From contig NZ_JAIUZP010000006.1 in the NCBI RefSeq assembly GCF_020171315.1, positions 372,001 through 436,000 on the forward strand: a stretch of 64,000 bases of DNA. The letters run 5' to 3'. Numbering within the stretch: position 1 is the first letter of the stretch; every line of letters starts with the position of its first letter. Of the stretch, positions 37,308-46,880 are shown in pieces. The notes beneath the pieces were generated by a model. The model did no database searches. It saw nothing but the letters and a program-made list of their open reading frames with translations, and was not told the origin of the DNA. The stretch comes from Pseudooceanicola nanhaiensis (GTDB taxonomy: Bacteria; Pseudomonadota; Alphaproteobacteria; Rhodobacterales; Rhodobacteraceae). A program made the translations under genes and the position numbers.

Positions 37308-37778
37308 ATGAGCCGCGACCTGAAAAGTGATTTCTGGAAAGGACTTGAGGACACCCGCGCGGGCCTGCTGGCCGCCGGTGGCGAACATCCCGTCCCGATG
37401 GCCCCCCATGCCGATCCCGAGGACGGCGCGATCTGGTTCATCACCGCCCAAGGCACGGCCGCCGACCGCGCGGCCCGCTCGGGCGGCGAGGCCAGCTTCC
37501 ATGTCGCCGATTCCCGCGCCAACCTCTACGCCAACGTCCGCGGCCGGCTGGAGGTCTCCGACGACCCCAAGAAGCTCGACGAGATCTGGAGCGCCGTGGC
37601 CTCCGCCTGGTTCGAGAACGGCCGCAAGGACAGCGCCGTGCGCCTGCTTCGCATGACGCCGGAGGAAGCCGAGGTCTGGTCCGGTGACGGCGGTGCCAGC
37701 TTCCTCTATGAGATCGCCAAGGCGAAGATGACCGGTGACACGCCCGACGTGGGCGACCATGGCCGCCTGGTCTTCTGA
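37308..37778 (+). CDS. Pyridoxamine 5'-phosphate oxidase-related (general stress protein 26-type) protein
   Basis: A 156-residue split-barrel flavin-binding fold. It lacks a signal peptide. Matching segments are [20 protein letters not shown], the strand [22 protein letters not shown] and [15 protein letters not shown] near the end. Such proteins bind FMN or related cofactors; a true PNPOx activity is unlikely at this length and its ligand is unknown. It is divergent from ivd and separated by the operator region. Confidence 0.8.
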   Translation: MSRDLKSDFWKGLEDTRAGLLAAGGEHPVPMAPHADPEDGAIWFITAQGTAADRAARSGGEASFHVADSRANLYANVRGRLEVSDDPKKLDEIWSAVASAWFENGRKDSAVRLLRMTPEEAEVWSGDGGASFLYEIAKAKMTGDTPDVGDHGRLVF

Positions 37779-37820
37779 GGCCCGCCGGTCGGGCGCACAG
37801 CCGGCCCTCACCGTCATCCC

Positions 37821-37905
37821 CCGGGCCGAGCCCGGTCTGCCGGGGCCTCCCCGCCCGCAGGCGGAGCCCCACCAGCGCTTCCCACCCGGGCCGCCTCGGC
37901 CCGGG
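37821..37905. repeat. REP-like pair of CCCGGG-type hairpins
   Basis: 37821-37835 has a 6-base stem (CCGGGC/GCCCGG), preceded by CGTCATCC. 37885-37905 has a 9-base stem (CCCGGGCCG/CGGCCCGGG) with a 3-base loop. The CGTCATCC-CCGGGC motif resembles palindromic repeats common in alphaproteobacterial intergenic DNA (from memory). It lies between two plus-strand genes. Confidence 0.55.
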
Positions 37906-37929
37906 ACGTTTCCGTGAAGGACGTTATCC

Positions 37930-38418
37930 ATGCTCAAGACCGCCGCGCTCAGAACAGGCCGCCTCGCCCTGCTCTGCCTCCTGCCCCTCGCCACGCCCCT
38001 TCACGCCGAACAGGTCGGCGAAGTGGGCGTCGACTGGGTCGGCAATGACATCGTGATCGAGGCCGTGGCCGATCCCAAGGTCGAGGGCGTGACCTGCCAT
38101 ATCGCCTATTTCGAACGCGGCCTGATCGACCGGCTGTCCAAGGGCAACTGGTTCGAGGACCCCTCGAACGCCTCCATCGCCTGCCGCCAGACCGGCCCGA
38201 TCACCATCGGCGCCATCGCCCGCGACGAGGATGGCGAGGATGTCTTCAGCACCTCGCGCTCGATCATCCTGAAATCCCTGCGGGTGAAGCGGATCTACGA
38301 CGAGGGCAACCAGACCCTGATCTACCTCGCCCATGCGGCCGAACTCACCGATGGTTCCGCCAAGCTGGCGGTGTCGACCGTGCCGCTCTACGGCACCGAG
38401 GTGACCTGGAAAGACTGA
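37930..38418 (+). CDS. creA: CreA family protein
   Basis: A 162-residue exported protein. The signal peptide is about residues 1-26 ([15 protein letters not shown]). The mature protein matches Cre[28 protein letters not shown], then a second cysteine in [11 protein letters not shown] and [19 protein letters not shown]. The two cysteines may form a disulfide. CreA is widespread in proteobacteria and its biochemical function is unknown to me. Confidence 0.85.
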   Translation: MLKTAALRTGRLALLCLLPLATPLHAEQVGEVGVDWVGNDIVIEAVADPKVEGVTCHIAYFERGLIDRLSKGNWFEDPSNASIACRQTGPITIGAIARDEDGEDVFSTSRSIILKSLRVKRIYDEGNQTLIYLAHAAELTDGSAKLAVSTVPLYGTEVTWKD

Positions 38419-38446
38419 GGGGACCCGCGCCTGCGGCGGGCGGGTC

Positions 38447-38560
38447 GAGGGGGCGCTGCCCCCTCTTGGCCTGCGGCCCATTCACCCCCGGAGGAGTTAC
38501 GCAAAGATGAGGGCCAGCCCTCTTCCTTTCCGTTTCCCAAATATCCCCGCCGGAGGCCTC
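38447..38560. repeat. Intergenic repeat pair: GGGGGCGCTGCCCCC hairpin and AAATATCCC element
   Basis: 38447-38465 is a hairpin with 8-base arms (GAGGGGGC/GCCCCCTC). 38533-38560 carries CCCAAATATCCC followed by a GGAGGC stretch. The same two pieces, in the other order, occur at 49270-49326. Both sites follow genes. Confidence 0.6.
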
Positions 38561-39776
38561 AAATCTCCTGCGCAGCCCCCTCGGCCTGCCACACCGCTGC
38601 CACTTCGGCGCGGATGATCCGGGCGATCAGGGCGCAATCCTCGACGCTGAAGGTCAGCGGCAGCCGCATGTCCATGATCCCCTTCAGGATCCGGTCCGTC
38701 GCGGGCATCGGCTCCACCGGGGCATAGCGCCAGCTGTCGTAGCGCGAGGTGAAGGCGACCGGCTCTGCGCCGCCGAACCACTTCAGCTCGACGCCCCGGG
38801 CCGCGCAGCGCTCCAGCACCGCGCCGATGGCGCTCTCCGGCCAGTCGAGCAGCAGGAACTGGATCGAGGAGCCGACGTAGTGTTCCGCCTCGGGCCGCTC
38901 GATCACCGTCAGGCCGGGCGTGTTCCGCAGGCCGTCCTCGACGACACGGTAGCGCGCGTTCCAGGCCTCGCATTGCTGCGTCAGCGCCCGCACCTGCGGA
39001 CGCAGGATCGCGGCGCGCAGGTTGTCCATCCGGGCCGAGACATTGGGCGTGGTGTATTTCACCCGCTCGAAGACCTCGGCCGGCGGCGCGGCGAGGTGAC
39101 GACCGTAGAGCATGTAGCTGCCCGAGAGGATGATCGCCCGCGCCATGGCCTCGTCATCATCCGAGATCAGCAGCCCGCCCTCGCCGGAATTCATGTGCTT
39201 GTAGGTCTGGGTCGAATAGCAGCCGAAAACGCCGTGACGCCCCGAGAGCCTCCCCTTCCAGCGCGCCCCCATGGTGTGGGCGCAATCCTCGATCACCTTC
39301 ACCCCCGCCGCGTCGCAGATCGCCATCAGCCGGTCCATGTCGCAGATATGGCCGCGCATGTGGCTCAGCAGCAGGACGCGCACCGACGGGTCGCCCACCT
39401 TCACCTCGAGATCGTCGAGGTCGATGGTCAGCCCCTCGGTCACGCCGACATAACGCGGCACCGCCCCCAGCGAGGCAATCGCGCCGGGCACGGGCGCCAG
39501 CGTGAAGGCATTGGTCAGCACCCTCTCGCCCGGTTTCACCTCCAGCGCGCGCAGCGCGGTGGCCAGCGTCTGCCCGCCCGAGGCCATAGCGAGGCAGTAG
39601 TCCGCCCCCATGGCCTGCGCGAATTCCTGCTCCAGCAGGGCGGTCTCGGCGGTCTCGCCGGGGGCCGTGTTGTAGCGGTGCAGGCGCCCGTGGCGCAGGA
39701 CAGTCAGCGCGGCCTCGATCCCCGCTTCGGGGATCGGCTCCTGCTGGGTGAAATTGCCGGTGAAACGCTCGATCAT
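38559..39776 (-). CDS. DegT/DnrJ/EryC1/StrS-family aminotransferase
   Basis: A 405-residue PLP enzyme of the sugar aminotransferase fold. It has CLAMASGGQTLATALRAL, LTNAFTLAPVPGAI, VIEDCAHTMGARWKGR and the PLP-lysine segment STQTYKHMNSGEGGLL near residue 185. I prefer the ATG at 39776 over a TTG at 39812. Members aminate a keto sugar or act as dehydratases in surface glycan biosynthesis; the substrate is unknown. It is not grouped with other sugar genes here, although glmU/glmS lie nearby. Confidence 0.85.
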   Translation of the reverse strand: MIERFTGNFTQQEPIPEAGIEAALTVLRHGRLHRYNTAPGETAETALLEQEFAQAMGADYCLAMASGGQTLATALRALEVKPGERVLTNAFTLAPVPGAIASLGAVPRYVGVTEGLTIDLDDLEVKVGDPSVRVLLLSHMRGHICDMDRLMAICDAAGVKVIEDCAHTMGARWKGRLSGRHGVFGCYSTQTYKHMNSGEGGLLISDDDEAMARAIILSGSYMLYGRHLAAPPAEVFERVKYTTPNVSARMDNLRAAILRPQVRALTQQCEAWNARYRVVEDGLRNTPGLTVIERPEAEHYVGSSIQFLLLDWPESAIGAVLERCAARGVELKWFGGAEPVAFTSRYDSWRYAPVEPMPATDRILKGIMDMRLPLTFSVEDCALIARIIRAEVAAVWQAEGAAQEI

Positions 39777-39882
39777 GGGCGCATCCTTGGCTCCTGCGGC
39801 GGGCTGCGTCAATGCGATTGCGCCCCGCTGCCCGTGCCGGTTGGCTGCCCCCGCGCGCAGCGCGCAGCAGGGTTTGCCCGGA

Positions 39883-40551
39883 TCAGGCCAGAAGCCGCGC
39901 CACCGTGCCGGGAAGCTCGTCGAAATGGCCGATCAGCGCCTCGGGGTCCAGCGCCAGCATCCGTTCGCCCTGCCCCTCTGGGCCGAAGGTCACGAGGATC
40001 GAGGGCACGCCCGCCGCCCGCGCGGTGTTGCGGTCGGTGTCGCTGTCGCCCACGAGGCAGGTCATGCGCGGGTCTCCGCCGGCGCGGCGCGCCGCCTCGA
40101 AAAGCGGCTCGGGGTCGGGCTTCTTCACCGTCAGCGTGTCGGCGCCCACCAGCGAGGCGAAGGCATCGCGCACGCCCAGCCGGGTCAGCAACTCCTCGGC
40201 GAGATGCTCGGGCTTGTTGGTGCAGATACCGACGCGGTAATTCGCCATCAAGAGCGCCTCCACCGCCTCCATCGCGCCGGGATAGAGCACGGTGTGGGTG
40301 TCGATGTCGCGGGCATAATGGGACAGAAGCTGCGGATAAAGCACGTCGATCTCCGCGTCGTCCTCTGCCCGGCCTGCGCGCGAGAAGCCGAGGCGCAGCA
40401 TCGCCCGGCCGCCGCGCACCGCGACCCATTCGTCGCCCGCGCCCAGCAGATCGCCCATGCCGATGCCGCGGAAGCAGGCGTTGGCCGCCGCCAGCAGATC
40501 GCCGCTGGTGTCCGCCAGTGTCCCGTCCAGATCGAAGATTACGCTTTTCAT
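39883..40551 (-). CDS. gph: HAD-family phosphatase, probable phosphoglycolate phosphatase
   Basis: A 222-residue HAD enzyme. Motif I is VIFDLDGTLADTSGDL (both aspartates present). Motif II is GICTNKP, motif III lies in KKPDPEPLF, and motif IV is VGDSDTDRNTARAAG. The cap domain is the short helical type of Gph. It probably removes phosphate from 2-phosphoglycolate; other small sugar phosphates are possible. GGAGGCAGGG precedes the ATG at 40551. It is divergent from glmU, 123 bases away. Confidence 0.85.
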   Translation of the reverse strand: MKSVIFDLDGTLADTSGDLLAAANACFRGIGMGDLLGAGDEWVAVRGGRAMLRLGFSRAGRAEDDAEIDVLYPQLLSHYARDIDTHTVLYPGAMEAVEALLMANYRVGICTNKPEHLAEELLTRLGVRDAFASLVGADTLTVKKPDPEPLFEAARRAGGDPRMTCLVGDSDTDRNTARAAGVPSILVTFGPEGQGERMLALDPEALIGHFDELPGTVARLLA

Positions 40552-40674
40552 CTGCCCTGCCTCCTGCGGGGCCGCCGACACATTCCGCAATGGAAGGTGA
40601 AGGGGGCGCCCTTGCGCCTGTTTCCCATCCCGATAAAACGGATGCCAACAAGGCGCAAAGCAAAAAGGGCAGTC

Positions 40675-42033
40675 ATGACGGAGAAGGCGCTGGTGATCCT
40701 CGCCGCGGGCAAGGGCACGCGAATGAATTCGGATCTGCCGAAGGTTCTGCATCCGGTGGCGGGCGCCCCGCTGCTGGTCCACGCAATGAAATCCGGCGCC
40801 ATGCTGGAGCCCGCGCGCACGGTGATCGTCACCGGCCACGGGGCCGAGGCGGTGGCGAAAGCCGCCTCCGACTGGGACGAGGAGGCGGTGAGCGTGCTGC
40901 AGGAAGAGCAGCTCGGCACGGCCCATGCGGTGGCGCAGGCGCGCCCCGCGCTGGAGGGTTTCGAGGGCGATGTCTTCGTGCTCTACGGCGACACCCCCTT
41001 CATCCGCCCCGAAACGCTGGAGGCCATGGCCGAGGCGCGGCTGCGCCACGACGTGGTGGTGCTCGGCTTCGAGGCCGCCGATCCGGGCCGCTACGGCCGT
41101 CTGCTGATGCAGGGCGAGGTGCTGGAGAAGATCGTCGAGTTCAAGGACGCCTCGGAGGAGGAACGCGCCATAACGCTCTGCAATTCCGGCGTGATCGCGG
41201 CGGATGCCAAGGTGCTCTTCGATCTCATCGACGCGGTCGGCTGCGAGAATGCGGCCGGTGAATACTACCTGACCGACGTGGTCGGGCTGGCGCGGGCCCG
41301 CGGGCTGTCGGCCACCGCCGTGGCCTGCCCGGAAGAAGAGACCATGGGCATCAACTCCCGCGCCGAACTGGCGCAGGCCGAAGCCGCCTTCCAGACCCGC
41401 GCCCGGGCGCAGGCGATGGAGGACGGCGTGACCCTGACCGCGCCCGAGACCGTCTTCTTTGCCCATGACACCGTCGTGGGCCGCGACACGGTGATCGAGC
41501 CGAACGTCGTCTTCGGCTCCGATGTCACCGTCGAGAGCGAGGCGCATATCCGCGCGTTTTCGCACCTCGAGGGCTGCCATGTCAGTCGCGGCGGGGTCAT
41601 CGGCCCCTATGCCCGCCTGCGCCCCGGCGCGGAACTGGCCGAGGACGTGAAGGTCGGTAACTTCGTCGAGATCAAGGCGGCCCGGATCGACCGCGGCGCC
41701 AAGGTGAACCACCTCAGCTACATCGGCGACGCCGAGATCGGCGAGGAGACCAATGTCGGCGCGGGCACGATCACCTGCAACTACGACGGCGTGTTCAAGC
41801 ACCAGACGCGGATCGGCGCACGGGCCTTCATCGGGTCGAACACCATGCTGGTGGCGCCGGTCTCGGTCGGGGATGACGCGATGACGGGCTCGGGCTCGGT
41901 CATCACGCAGGACGTGGAACCGGGCGCCCTTGCCCTTGCGCGGGCCAAGCAGGTGAACAAGCCGGGCTTTGCGCGGAAATTGTTCGAAATGTTGAAGGCA
42001 CGGAAGGCAAAAGCCACCAAGGAGGCGCAATAA
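40675..42033 (+). CDS. glmU: Bifunctional UDP-N-acetylglucosamine pyrophosphorylase / glucosamine-1-phosphate N-acetyltransferase
   Basis: A 452-residue cytoplasmic enzyme that makes UDP-GlcNAc for peptidoglycan and LPS. The uridyltransferase domain opens with LVILAAGKGTRMNSDLPKVL and has FVLYGDTPFI. The C-terminal left-handed beta-helix contains hexapeptide repeats, GPYARLRPGAELAEDVKVGN, the acetyl-CoA site YIGDAEIGEETNVGAG and TITCNYDGVFKH. The stop overlaps the glmS start by one base (TAATG). Both enzymes of the UDP-GlcNAc route are thus coupled. Confidence 0.97.
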   Translation: MTEKALVILAAGKGTRMNSDLPKVLHPVAGAPLLVHAMKSGAMLEPARTVIVTGHGAEAVAKAASDWDEEAVSVLQEEQLGTAHAVAQARPALEGFEGDVFVLYGDTPFIRPETLEAMAEARLRHDVVVLGFEAADPGRYGRLLMQGEVLEKIVEFKDASEEERAITLCNSGVIAADAKVLFDLIDAVGCENAAGEYYLTDVVGLARARGLSATAVACPEEETMGINSRAELAQAEAAFQTRARAQAMEDGVTLTAPETVFFAHDTVVGRDTVIEPNVVFGSDVTVESEAHIRAFSHLEGCHVSRGGVIGPYARLRPGAELAEDVKVGNFVEIKAARIDRGAKVNHLSYIGDAEIGEETNVGAGTITCNYDGVFKHQTRIGARAFIGSNTMLVAPVSVGDDAMTGSGSVITQDVEPGALALARAKQVNKPGFARKLFEMLKARKAKATKEAQ

Positions 42034-43856
42034 TGTGCGGAATTATCGGGTATCTCGGAAATCACGAAGCCGCCCCCTTCCTGCTCGACGCGCTTCGTCG
42101 GCTGGAATACCGCGGCTATGACAGTGCGGGCATCGCGACGCTGAACCACGGCAAGCTGGACCGCCGCCGCGCGGTCGGCAAGCTGGTGAACCTCGCCGAC
42201 CTGCTGGTGCATGAGCCGCTGCCGGGCAAGGCCGGGATCGGGCACACCCGCTGGGCCACCCATGGCGCGCCCACGGTGCCCAACGCGCATCCGCACCGCG
42301 CGGGCCGCGTGGCCGTCGTGCACAACGGGATCATCGAGAACTTCCGCGAGCTGCGCGCCGAACTGGCCGAGGCCGGCGTCCCCTTCCAGACAGAGACCGA
42401 CACCGAAACTGTCGCCCTGCTGGCCAACCACCTGATGGAGGGCGGCATGGGCCCGGTCGAGGCGGTGACCGAGGTGCTGCACCGGATCGAGGGCGCCTAT
42501 GGGCTGCTCTTCCTCTTCGACGGCGAAGAGGACCTGATGATCGCGGCGCGCAAGGGCTCCCCCCTCGCCGTGGGCTATGGTGTGGGCGAGAACTTCGTGG
42601 GCTCCGACGCCATCGCGCTTGCGCCCCTGACGGACCGGATCACCTACCTTGAAGAGGGCGACATGGCCGTGGTCACCCGCAGCTCTGTCGAGATCCGCGA
42701 TGCCGCGGGCCAGCTGGCCAACCGCGAGATCAAGACGATCCGCATCGACAGCGCCCGCGTCGACAAGGCCGGGCACAAGCACTTCATGGCCAAGGAAATC
42801 GCCGAACAACCCAAGGTCATCGGCGACGCCCTGCGCCATTACCTGACGCCCGACAGCGCGGCGATCACCCTGCCCGGCGAGGGCGTGGATTTCACCAAGG
42901 TGAACCGCCTGCTGCTGGTGGCCTGCGGCACGGCCTATTACGCCTGCCTGACCGCGAAATACTGGTTCGAGCAGATCGCGCAGCTTCCGGTCGAAGTAGA
43001 TATCGCCTCGGAATTCCGCTACCGCGAGCCGCCGATCACCGAGGGCACGCTGGCGCTCTTCGTTTCGCAATCGGGCGAGACGGCGGACACGCTGGCGGCG
43101 CTGCGCTACTGTAAGGGCAAGGCGGCGCGCATCCTCTCGGTGGTGAACGTGGCCGAAAGCTCGATCGCGCGGGAAAGCGACCTCGCCTTGCCGATCCTTG
43201 CGGGCGCCGAGATCGGCGTGGCCTCCACCAAGGCCTTCTCCTGCCAGCTCACCGTGCTGCTGATCCTCGCGCTGGAGGCCGCGCGGCAGCGCGGCGCCAT
43301 CAGCGCCGAGAAGCTGACCGAACTGCTGGGGGCGCTTCAGGGCCTGCCCGCTCTCTTCAACGCCGCGATGGACAGCAATGCCCTGACCGAAAGCATCTCG
43401 GCCGACCTGTCGGAGGTCTCCGACGTGCTCTTCCTGGGACGCGGGCGGATGTATCCGCTGGCGCTGGAAGGCGCGCTGAAGATGAAGGAACTCAGCTACA
43501 TCCACGCCGAGGCCTATGCCAGCGGCGAGCTGAAGCATGGCCCCATCGCGCTGATCGACAGCCACCTGCCGGTGGTCGTCATGGCGCCGCGCGATTCGCT
43601 TTTCGACAAGACGATCTCGAACATGCAGGAGGTCATGGCGCGTGCGGGCAAGGTGCTGCTGATCTCCGATGCCGCCGGGATCGCCGAGGCCGGGGATGGC
43701 GTCTGGCAGAGCGTCGAGATGCCCACCGTCGCGCCGGAGCTGGCCCCGATCCTCTATGCCCTGCCCGCGCAGTTGCTGGCCTATCACACCGCCGTCGCCA
43801 AGGGCACGGATGTTGACCAGCCGCGCAATCTGGCGAAATCTGTCACGGTCGAATAA
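42033..43856 (+). CDS. glmS: Glutamine--fructose-6-phosphate aminotransferase (isomerising)
   Basis: A 607-residue enzyme that makes glucosamine-6-phosphate from fructose-6-phosphate and glutamine, the entry step of amino-sugar synthesis. The catalytic cysteine follows the initiator Met (MCGIIGYLGNHEAAP). The glutaminase region has RWATHGAPTVPNAHPHRAG. The two SIS isomerase domains show FVSQSGETADTLAAL and LFLGRGRMYPLALEGALKMKE, and the C-terminus DQPRNLAKSVTVE closes the active site. GGAGGCG stands before its start. There is no glmS ribozyme-like leader, as expected in this phylum. Confidence 0.98.
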   Translation: MCGIIGYLGNHEAAPFLLDALRRLEYRGYDSAGIATLNHGKLDRRRAVGKLVNLADLLVHEPLPGKAGIGHTRWATHGAPTVPNAHPHRAGRVAVVHNGIIENFRELRAELAEAGVPFQTETDTETVALLANHLMEGGMGPVEAVTEVLHRIEGAYGLLFLFDGEEDLMIAARKGSPLAVGYGVGENFVGSDAIALAPLTDRITYLEEGDMAVVTRSSVEIRDAAGQLANREIKTIRIDSARVDKAGHKHFMAKEIAEQPKVIGDALRHYLTPDSAAITLPGEGVDFTKVNRLLLVACGTAYYACLTAKYWFEQIAQLPVEVDIASEFRYREPPITEGTLALFVSQSGETADTLAALRYCKGKAARILSVVNVAESSIARESDLALPILAGAEIGVASTKAFSCQLTVLLILALEAARQRGAISAEKLTELLGALQGLPALFNAAMDSNALTESISADLSEVSDVLFLGRGRMYPLALEGALKMKELSYIHAEAYASGELKHGPIALIDSHLPVVVMAPRDSLFDKTISNMQEVMARAGKVLLISDAAGIAEAGDGVWQSVEMPTVAPELAPILYALPAQLLAYHTAVAKGTDVDQPRNLAKSVTVE

Positions 43857-43868
43857 CCGGGCGAAGAC

Positions 43869-43892
43869 CCGGGCGCGCAGCGGCGCGCCCGG
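43869..43892 (+). terminator. GC-rich hairpin after glmS
   Basis: A perfect 10-base stem (CCGGGCGCGC with GCGCGCCCGG) and a 4-base loop, 13 bases after the glmS stop. There is no T-run. It may limit read-through into the following gene. Confidence 0.5.
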
Positions 43893-43934
43893 CGGCCTGC
43901 CCCCTGCTCCCACCGACCCTGACCGGAGGCTCCC

Positions 43935-44492
43935 ATGGCCAAGCAGTTCAAAGAGATCGAGGACGCCCACTGCGCCTTCATCGAGGATCAGCATATCTTC
44001 TTCACCGGCACCGCCGGGGCGGAGGGCTATGTGAACGTCTCGCCCAAGGGCATGGACAGCCTGCGCGTGCTGGGGCCGAACCGCATCCTGTGGCGCAACC
44101 TCACCGGTTCGGGCAACGAGACGGCGGGCCATCTGGCACAGGTGAACCGGATCACGCTGATGTGGTGCTCCTTCACCAAGCGCCCGCTGATCCTGCGCTG
44201 CTACGGCACCGCGCGGGTGATCCACCGCAACGATCCCGACTGGGCGGCGCTGAACGCGCACTTCCCCGAGGAACGCGGTGCTCGGCAGATCTACGACGTG
44301 ACGGTCGAGATGGTGCAGACCTCCTGCGGCTATTCGATCCCCTTCTTCGACTATGTCGAGGAGCGCGACACGCTGCACAACTGGGCCGAAACCAAGGGCG
44401 ACGACGGCCTGCGGGACTACTGGCTCGAGAAGAACACCCGCACCCTGAACGGTGCGGAGACCGGTATCGCGGAAGGCAATATCCCCACATGA
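43935..44492 (+). CDS. Pyridoxamine 5'-phosphate oxidase-family protein
   Basis: A 185-residue split-barrel protein. The core reads AFIEDQHIFFTGTAGAEGYVNVSPKG, then RILWRNLTGSGNETAGHL and CSFTKRPLILRCYGTARV. It lacks a signal peptide. It is larger than, and distinct from, the gene at 37308. FMN or F420 binding is suggested only by the fold. The stop overlaps the start of the AlkD-like gene (ATGA). Confidence 0.85.
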   Translation: MAKQFKEIEDAHCAFIEDQHIFFTGTAGAEGYVNVSPKGMDSLRVLGPNRILWRNLTGSGNETAGHLAQVNRITLMWCSFTKRPLILRCYGTARVIHRNDPDWAALNAHFPEERGARQIYDVTVEMVQTSCGYSIPFFDYVEERDTLHNWAETKGDDGLRDYWLEKNTRTLNGAETGIAEGNIPT

Positions 44493-45178
44493 CCCTGCCC
44501 GGAACGGCCGAAGAGGCCCTCGCCCTGCTCGAACTCCACGCGGAACCGGGCAAGGCCGAGGAGATGCTGGCCTATCACAAGGTGCCGCGCCGCTATCTGG
44601 GCGTCGCGAACCCGGTGATCAACGACATGACGACCGAGTGGCGCCGCGCCCTGACGCTGGAGCAGCGGCTCTCGCTGGCCGAGGCGCTCTGGGACACGGA
44701 TGTGCACGAGGGGCGGCTGGCCGCGGCCAAGCTGCTGACCCAGGCGCGCATCCGTCCTGACGAGGCCGTCTGGGCGCTGATCTGCCGCTGGGTGCCCACC
44801 TTTGACGGCTGGGCCGTGGCCGACCACGCCTGTATCGCCGGACAGAAGCGCGTGATGGCCGATCTCGCCCGCCTCGACGAGATCGAGGGCTGGACCGTGT
44901 CAGACCACATGTGGAGCCGCCGCGCCGCCCTCGTCATCACCCTGCCGCTGGCCAAGCTGAACCACCCCGATGCGGCGCAGGCCGCCGCGCGCGAACGGGT
45001 CCTCGGCTGGGCCGCAGGCTATGTCGCGGACCGGGAGTGGTTTATCCAGAAGGCCGTGGGCTGGTGGCTGCGTGATCTCTCCAAGCATGACGCCGAGCGG
45101 GTCCGCGCTTTCCTTGCCGAATACGGCGCCCAGATGAAGGGGTTCGCCCGCAAGGAAGCCGCGAAATACCTCGGCTGA
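44489..45178 (+). CDS. AlkD-like DNA alkylation repair protein
   Basis: A 229-residue all-helical HEAT-like protein. It contains HKVPRRYLGVANPVINDMTTEW, WDTDVHEGRLAAAKLL, the WALICRWVPTFDGWAVADHA segment, and near the C-terminus KAVGWWLRDLSKHDAERV. AlkD glycosylases remove alkylated bases such as 3- and 7-methylpurines without base flipping. It is coupled to the preceding flavin-type gene; no functional link is obvious. Confidence 0.85.
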   Translation: MTLPGTAEEALALLELHAEPGKAEEMLAYHKVPRRYLGVANPVINDMTTEWRRALTLEQRLSLAEALWDTDVHEGRLAAAKLLTQARIRPDEAVWALICRWVPTFDGWAVADHACIAGQKRVMADLARLDEIEGWTVSDHMWSRRAALVITLPLAKLNHPDAAQAAARERVLGWAAGYVADREWFIQKAVGWWLRDLSKHDAERVRAFLAEYGAQMKGFARKEAAKYLG

Positions 45179-45240
45179 TCAGGGGACTGCACGGTGACGT
45201 TCACGCTCCCGGACCGGGCGCGAAACCTCTCCACCTGCGA

Positions 45241-45287
45241 GGAAGAGTTTTCGAAAACTCTTCCCAAAAATCTTCGAAGATTTTTGG
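45241..45287. repeat. Compound palindrome, locus 3
   Basis: Perfect palindromes at 45241-45264 (12-base arm GGAAGAGTTTTC) and 45264-45287 (12-base arm CCAAAAATCTTC), sharing one base. The site is the convergent gap between the AlkD-like gene and a minus-strand lipoprotein gene. Confidence 0.95.
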
Positions 45288-45340
45288 TCGCCTGCCGCGC
45301 TGCCGGTCATCGTTCCAGCCGCAGCGTCGGGCGAGAGCGC

Positions 45341-45781
45341 CTAGCGCGCCGCGACCTCAAGCGTCGGCAGCCCCGTCAGCGGCGCCCCGATCGCCTGCAT
45401 CGCCGAGAGCGAAATCCGCGACCCTGCGCCCGGCTCGCCGGGGATCGGGATCAACGTCACATCGGCGGTCTTGCCCTCGTAGGTGATGCGTCCCGGCGTC
45501 TCGGCCTTCACCAGCGGCGTTTTCAGCCACATCCCCGCCTCGCCCGGCGCACCCAGAGAGGCCACGGTGCGGCCCAGCGATCCGGCGGCCGGGGCAATCG
45601 CGTCACTGCCGGGCAGCGCGTCGTCTTCGGCCGCATCGGCGGGCATCTCCTCTGCCGCCGTCTCTAGAGGGGTCTCTACAGGCGCGGCCTCCATGGCCCC
45701 GGGGGCGGTCGGCTCGGGGGCCTGCATCCCGGCGCAGGCGGCCAGCAACAGGGGGCTCAGGATCAGGAAGCGTGTCATCAT
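45341..45781 (-). CDS. Putative lipoprotein of unknown function
   Basis: A 146-residue protein with a lipoprotein signal [16 protein letters not shown] (lipobox LAAC). A Pro/Glu/Ala-rich spacer (residues ~18-60) is followed by a folded C-terminus ([20 protein letters not shown] and [20 protein letters not shown]). I recall similar short proteins in related genomes being mislabelled as D-galactarate dehydratase, but the sequence here carries no enzyme motif that I can identify. It is divergent from moaA. Confidence 0.7.
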   Translation of the reverse strand: MMTRFLILSPLLLAACAGMQAPEPTAPGAMEAAPVETPLETAAEEMPADAAEDDALPGSDAIAPAAGSLGRTVASLGAPGEAGMWLKTPLVKAETPGRITYEGKTADVTLIPIPGEPGAGSRISLSAMQAIGAPLTGLPTLEVAAR

Positions 45782-45864
45782 GGCGCAAAGTTAGCACGCC
45801 CGGCACCCGCGGCAATGCGGAAACAGCCCTTGCCCCGGCCCGTCGGCGGACTTACCTTCCGCCC

Positions 45865-46872
45865 ATGAACACGCCCCTCATCGATCCCTTCCAGCGCGCG
45901 ATCACCTACCTGCGCGTCTCGGTCACAGACCGCTGCGATTTCCGCTGCGTCTACTGCATGTCCGAGAACATGACCTTCCTGCCAAAGAAGGAGCTCCTCA
46001 CGCTGGAGGAGCTGGACCGCATGTGTTCCACCTTCATCCGCATGGGCGTGAAGAAGCTGCGGATCACCGGGGGCGAACCGCTGGTGCGCCGCGATATCAT
46101 GACCTTCTTCAACGGCATGGCGCGGCATCTGGAGGCGGGCGACCTCGAAGAGCTGACGCTGACGACCAATGGCTCGCAGCTGGCCCGCTTCGCCAAGGAC
46201 CTCTACGCCGCGGGCGTGCGCCGGGTGAATGTCTCGCTCGACACGCTGGACGACGAGAAATTCGCCAAGGTGACCCGCTGGGGCCGCCTGCCGCAGGTGA
46301 TGCGCGGGCTCGACGCCGCGCAGGAGGCAGGCCTCAAGGTCAAGCTGAACGCCGTGGCGCTGAAGGGCTTCAACGAGGATGAGCTCTTTACCCTGACCGA
46401 GTTCTGCCGCGCCCGTGGCATGGACCTGACCTGGATCGAGGTCATGCCCATGGGCGACCTCGGCAACGAGGACCGGCTGGACCAGTACTGGCCCCTCACC
46501 GACCTGCGCCGCCAGCTGGCCGAGCGGTACACGCTGACCGAACTGGCCGAGCGCACCGGCGGCCCCGCCCGCTACGTGCGGCTTGAGGAGACCGGCCAGA
46601 AGATCGGCTTCATCACCCCGCTCACGCATAACTTCTGCGAAAGCTGCAACCGCGTGCGGATGACCTGCACCGGCGAGCTGTTCATGTGCCTCGGGCAGGA
46701 AGACATGGCCGACCTGCGTCCGGCGCTGCGCAACCATCCCGGCGATGACGCGCCGCTGGAGGCCGCGATTCACCGCGCCATCGGGCTGAAGCCCAAGGGC
46801 CACGATTTCGACTATTCGCGCCAGCGGCCCGATGGGCAGATGTCGCGGCACATGAGCCACACAGGGGGCTGA
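45865..46872 (+). CDS. moaA: GTP 3',8-cyclase (molybdenum cofactor biosynthesis protein A)
   Basis: A 335-residue radical SAM enzyme that turns GTP into 3',8-cyclo-GTP in molybdopterin synthesis. The N-terminal SAM cluster motif is CDFRCVYCM (C-x3-C-x2-C). The second, C-terminal cluster lies in [20 protein letters not shown]. The protein ends with the activating di-glycine SHTGG. The start is the ATG at 45865. No other moa genes are nearby, so the pathway is split in this genome. Confidence 0.95.
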   Translation: MNTPLIDPFQRAITYLRVSVTDRCDFRCVYCMSENMTFLPKKELLTLEELDRMCSTFIRMGVKKLRITGGEPLVRRDIMTFFNGMARHLEAGDLEELTLTTNGSQLARFAKDLYAAGVRRVNVSLDTLDDEKFAKVTRWGRLPQVMRGLDAAQEAGLKVKLNAVALKGFNEDELFTLTEFCRARGMDLTWIEVMPMGDLGNEDRLDQYWPLTDLRRQLAERYTLTELAERTGGPARYVRLEETGQKIGFITPLTHNFCESCNRVRMTCTGELFMCLGQEDMADLRPALRNHPGDDAPLEAAIHRAIGLKPKGHDFDYSRQRPDGQMSRHMSHTGG

Positions 46873-46880
46873 CGACGCCC

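Noticed and set aside
40612-40639. TTGCGC / TAAAAC as a glmU promoter
   Set aside because: The -35 match is poor and spacing is 16 bases with an arbitrary -10; too weak to call.
41781-44378. 865-codon minus-strand frame across glmU-glmS
   Set aside because: It spans two genes with intact enzymes on the other strand; it has no start signal or domain.
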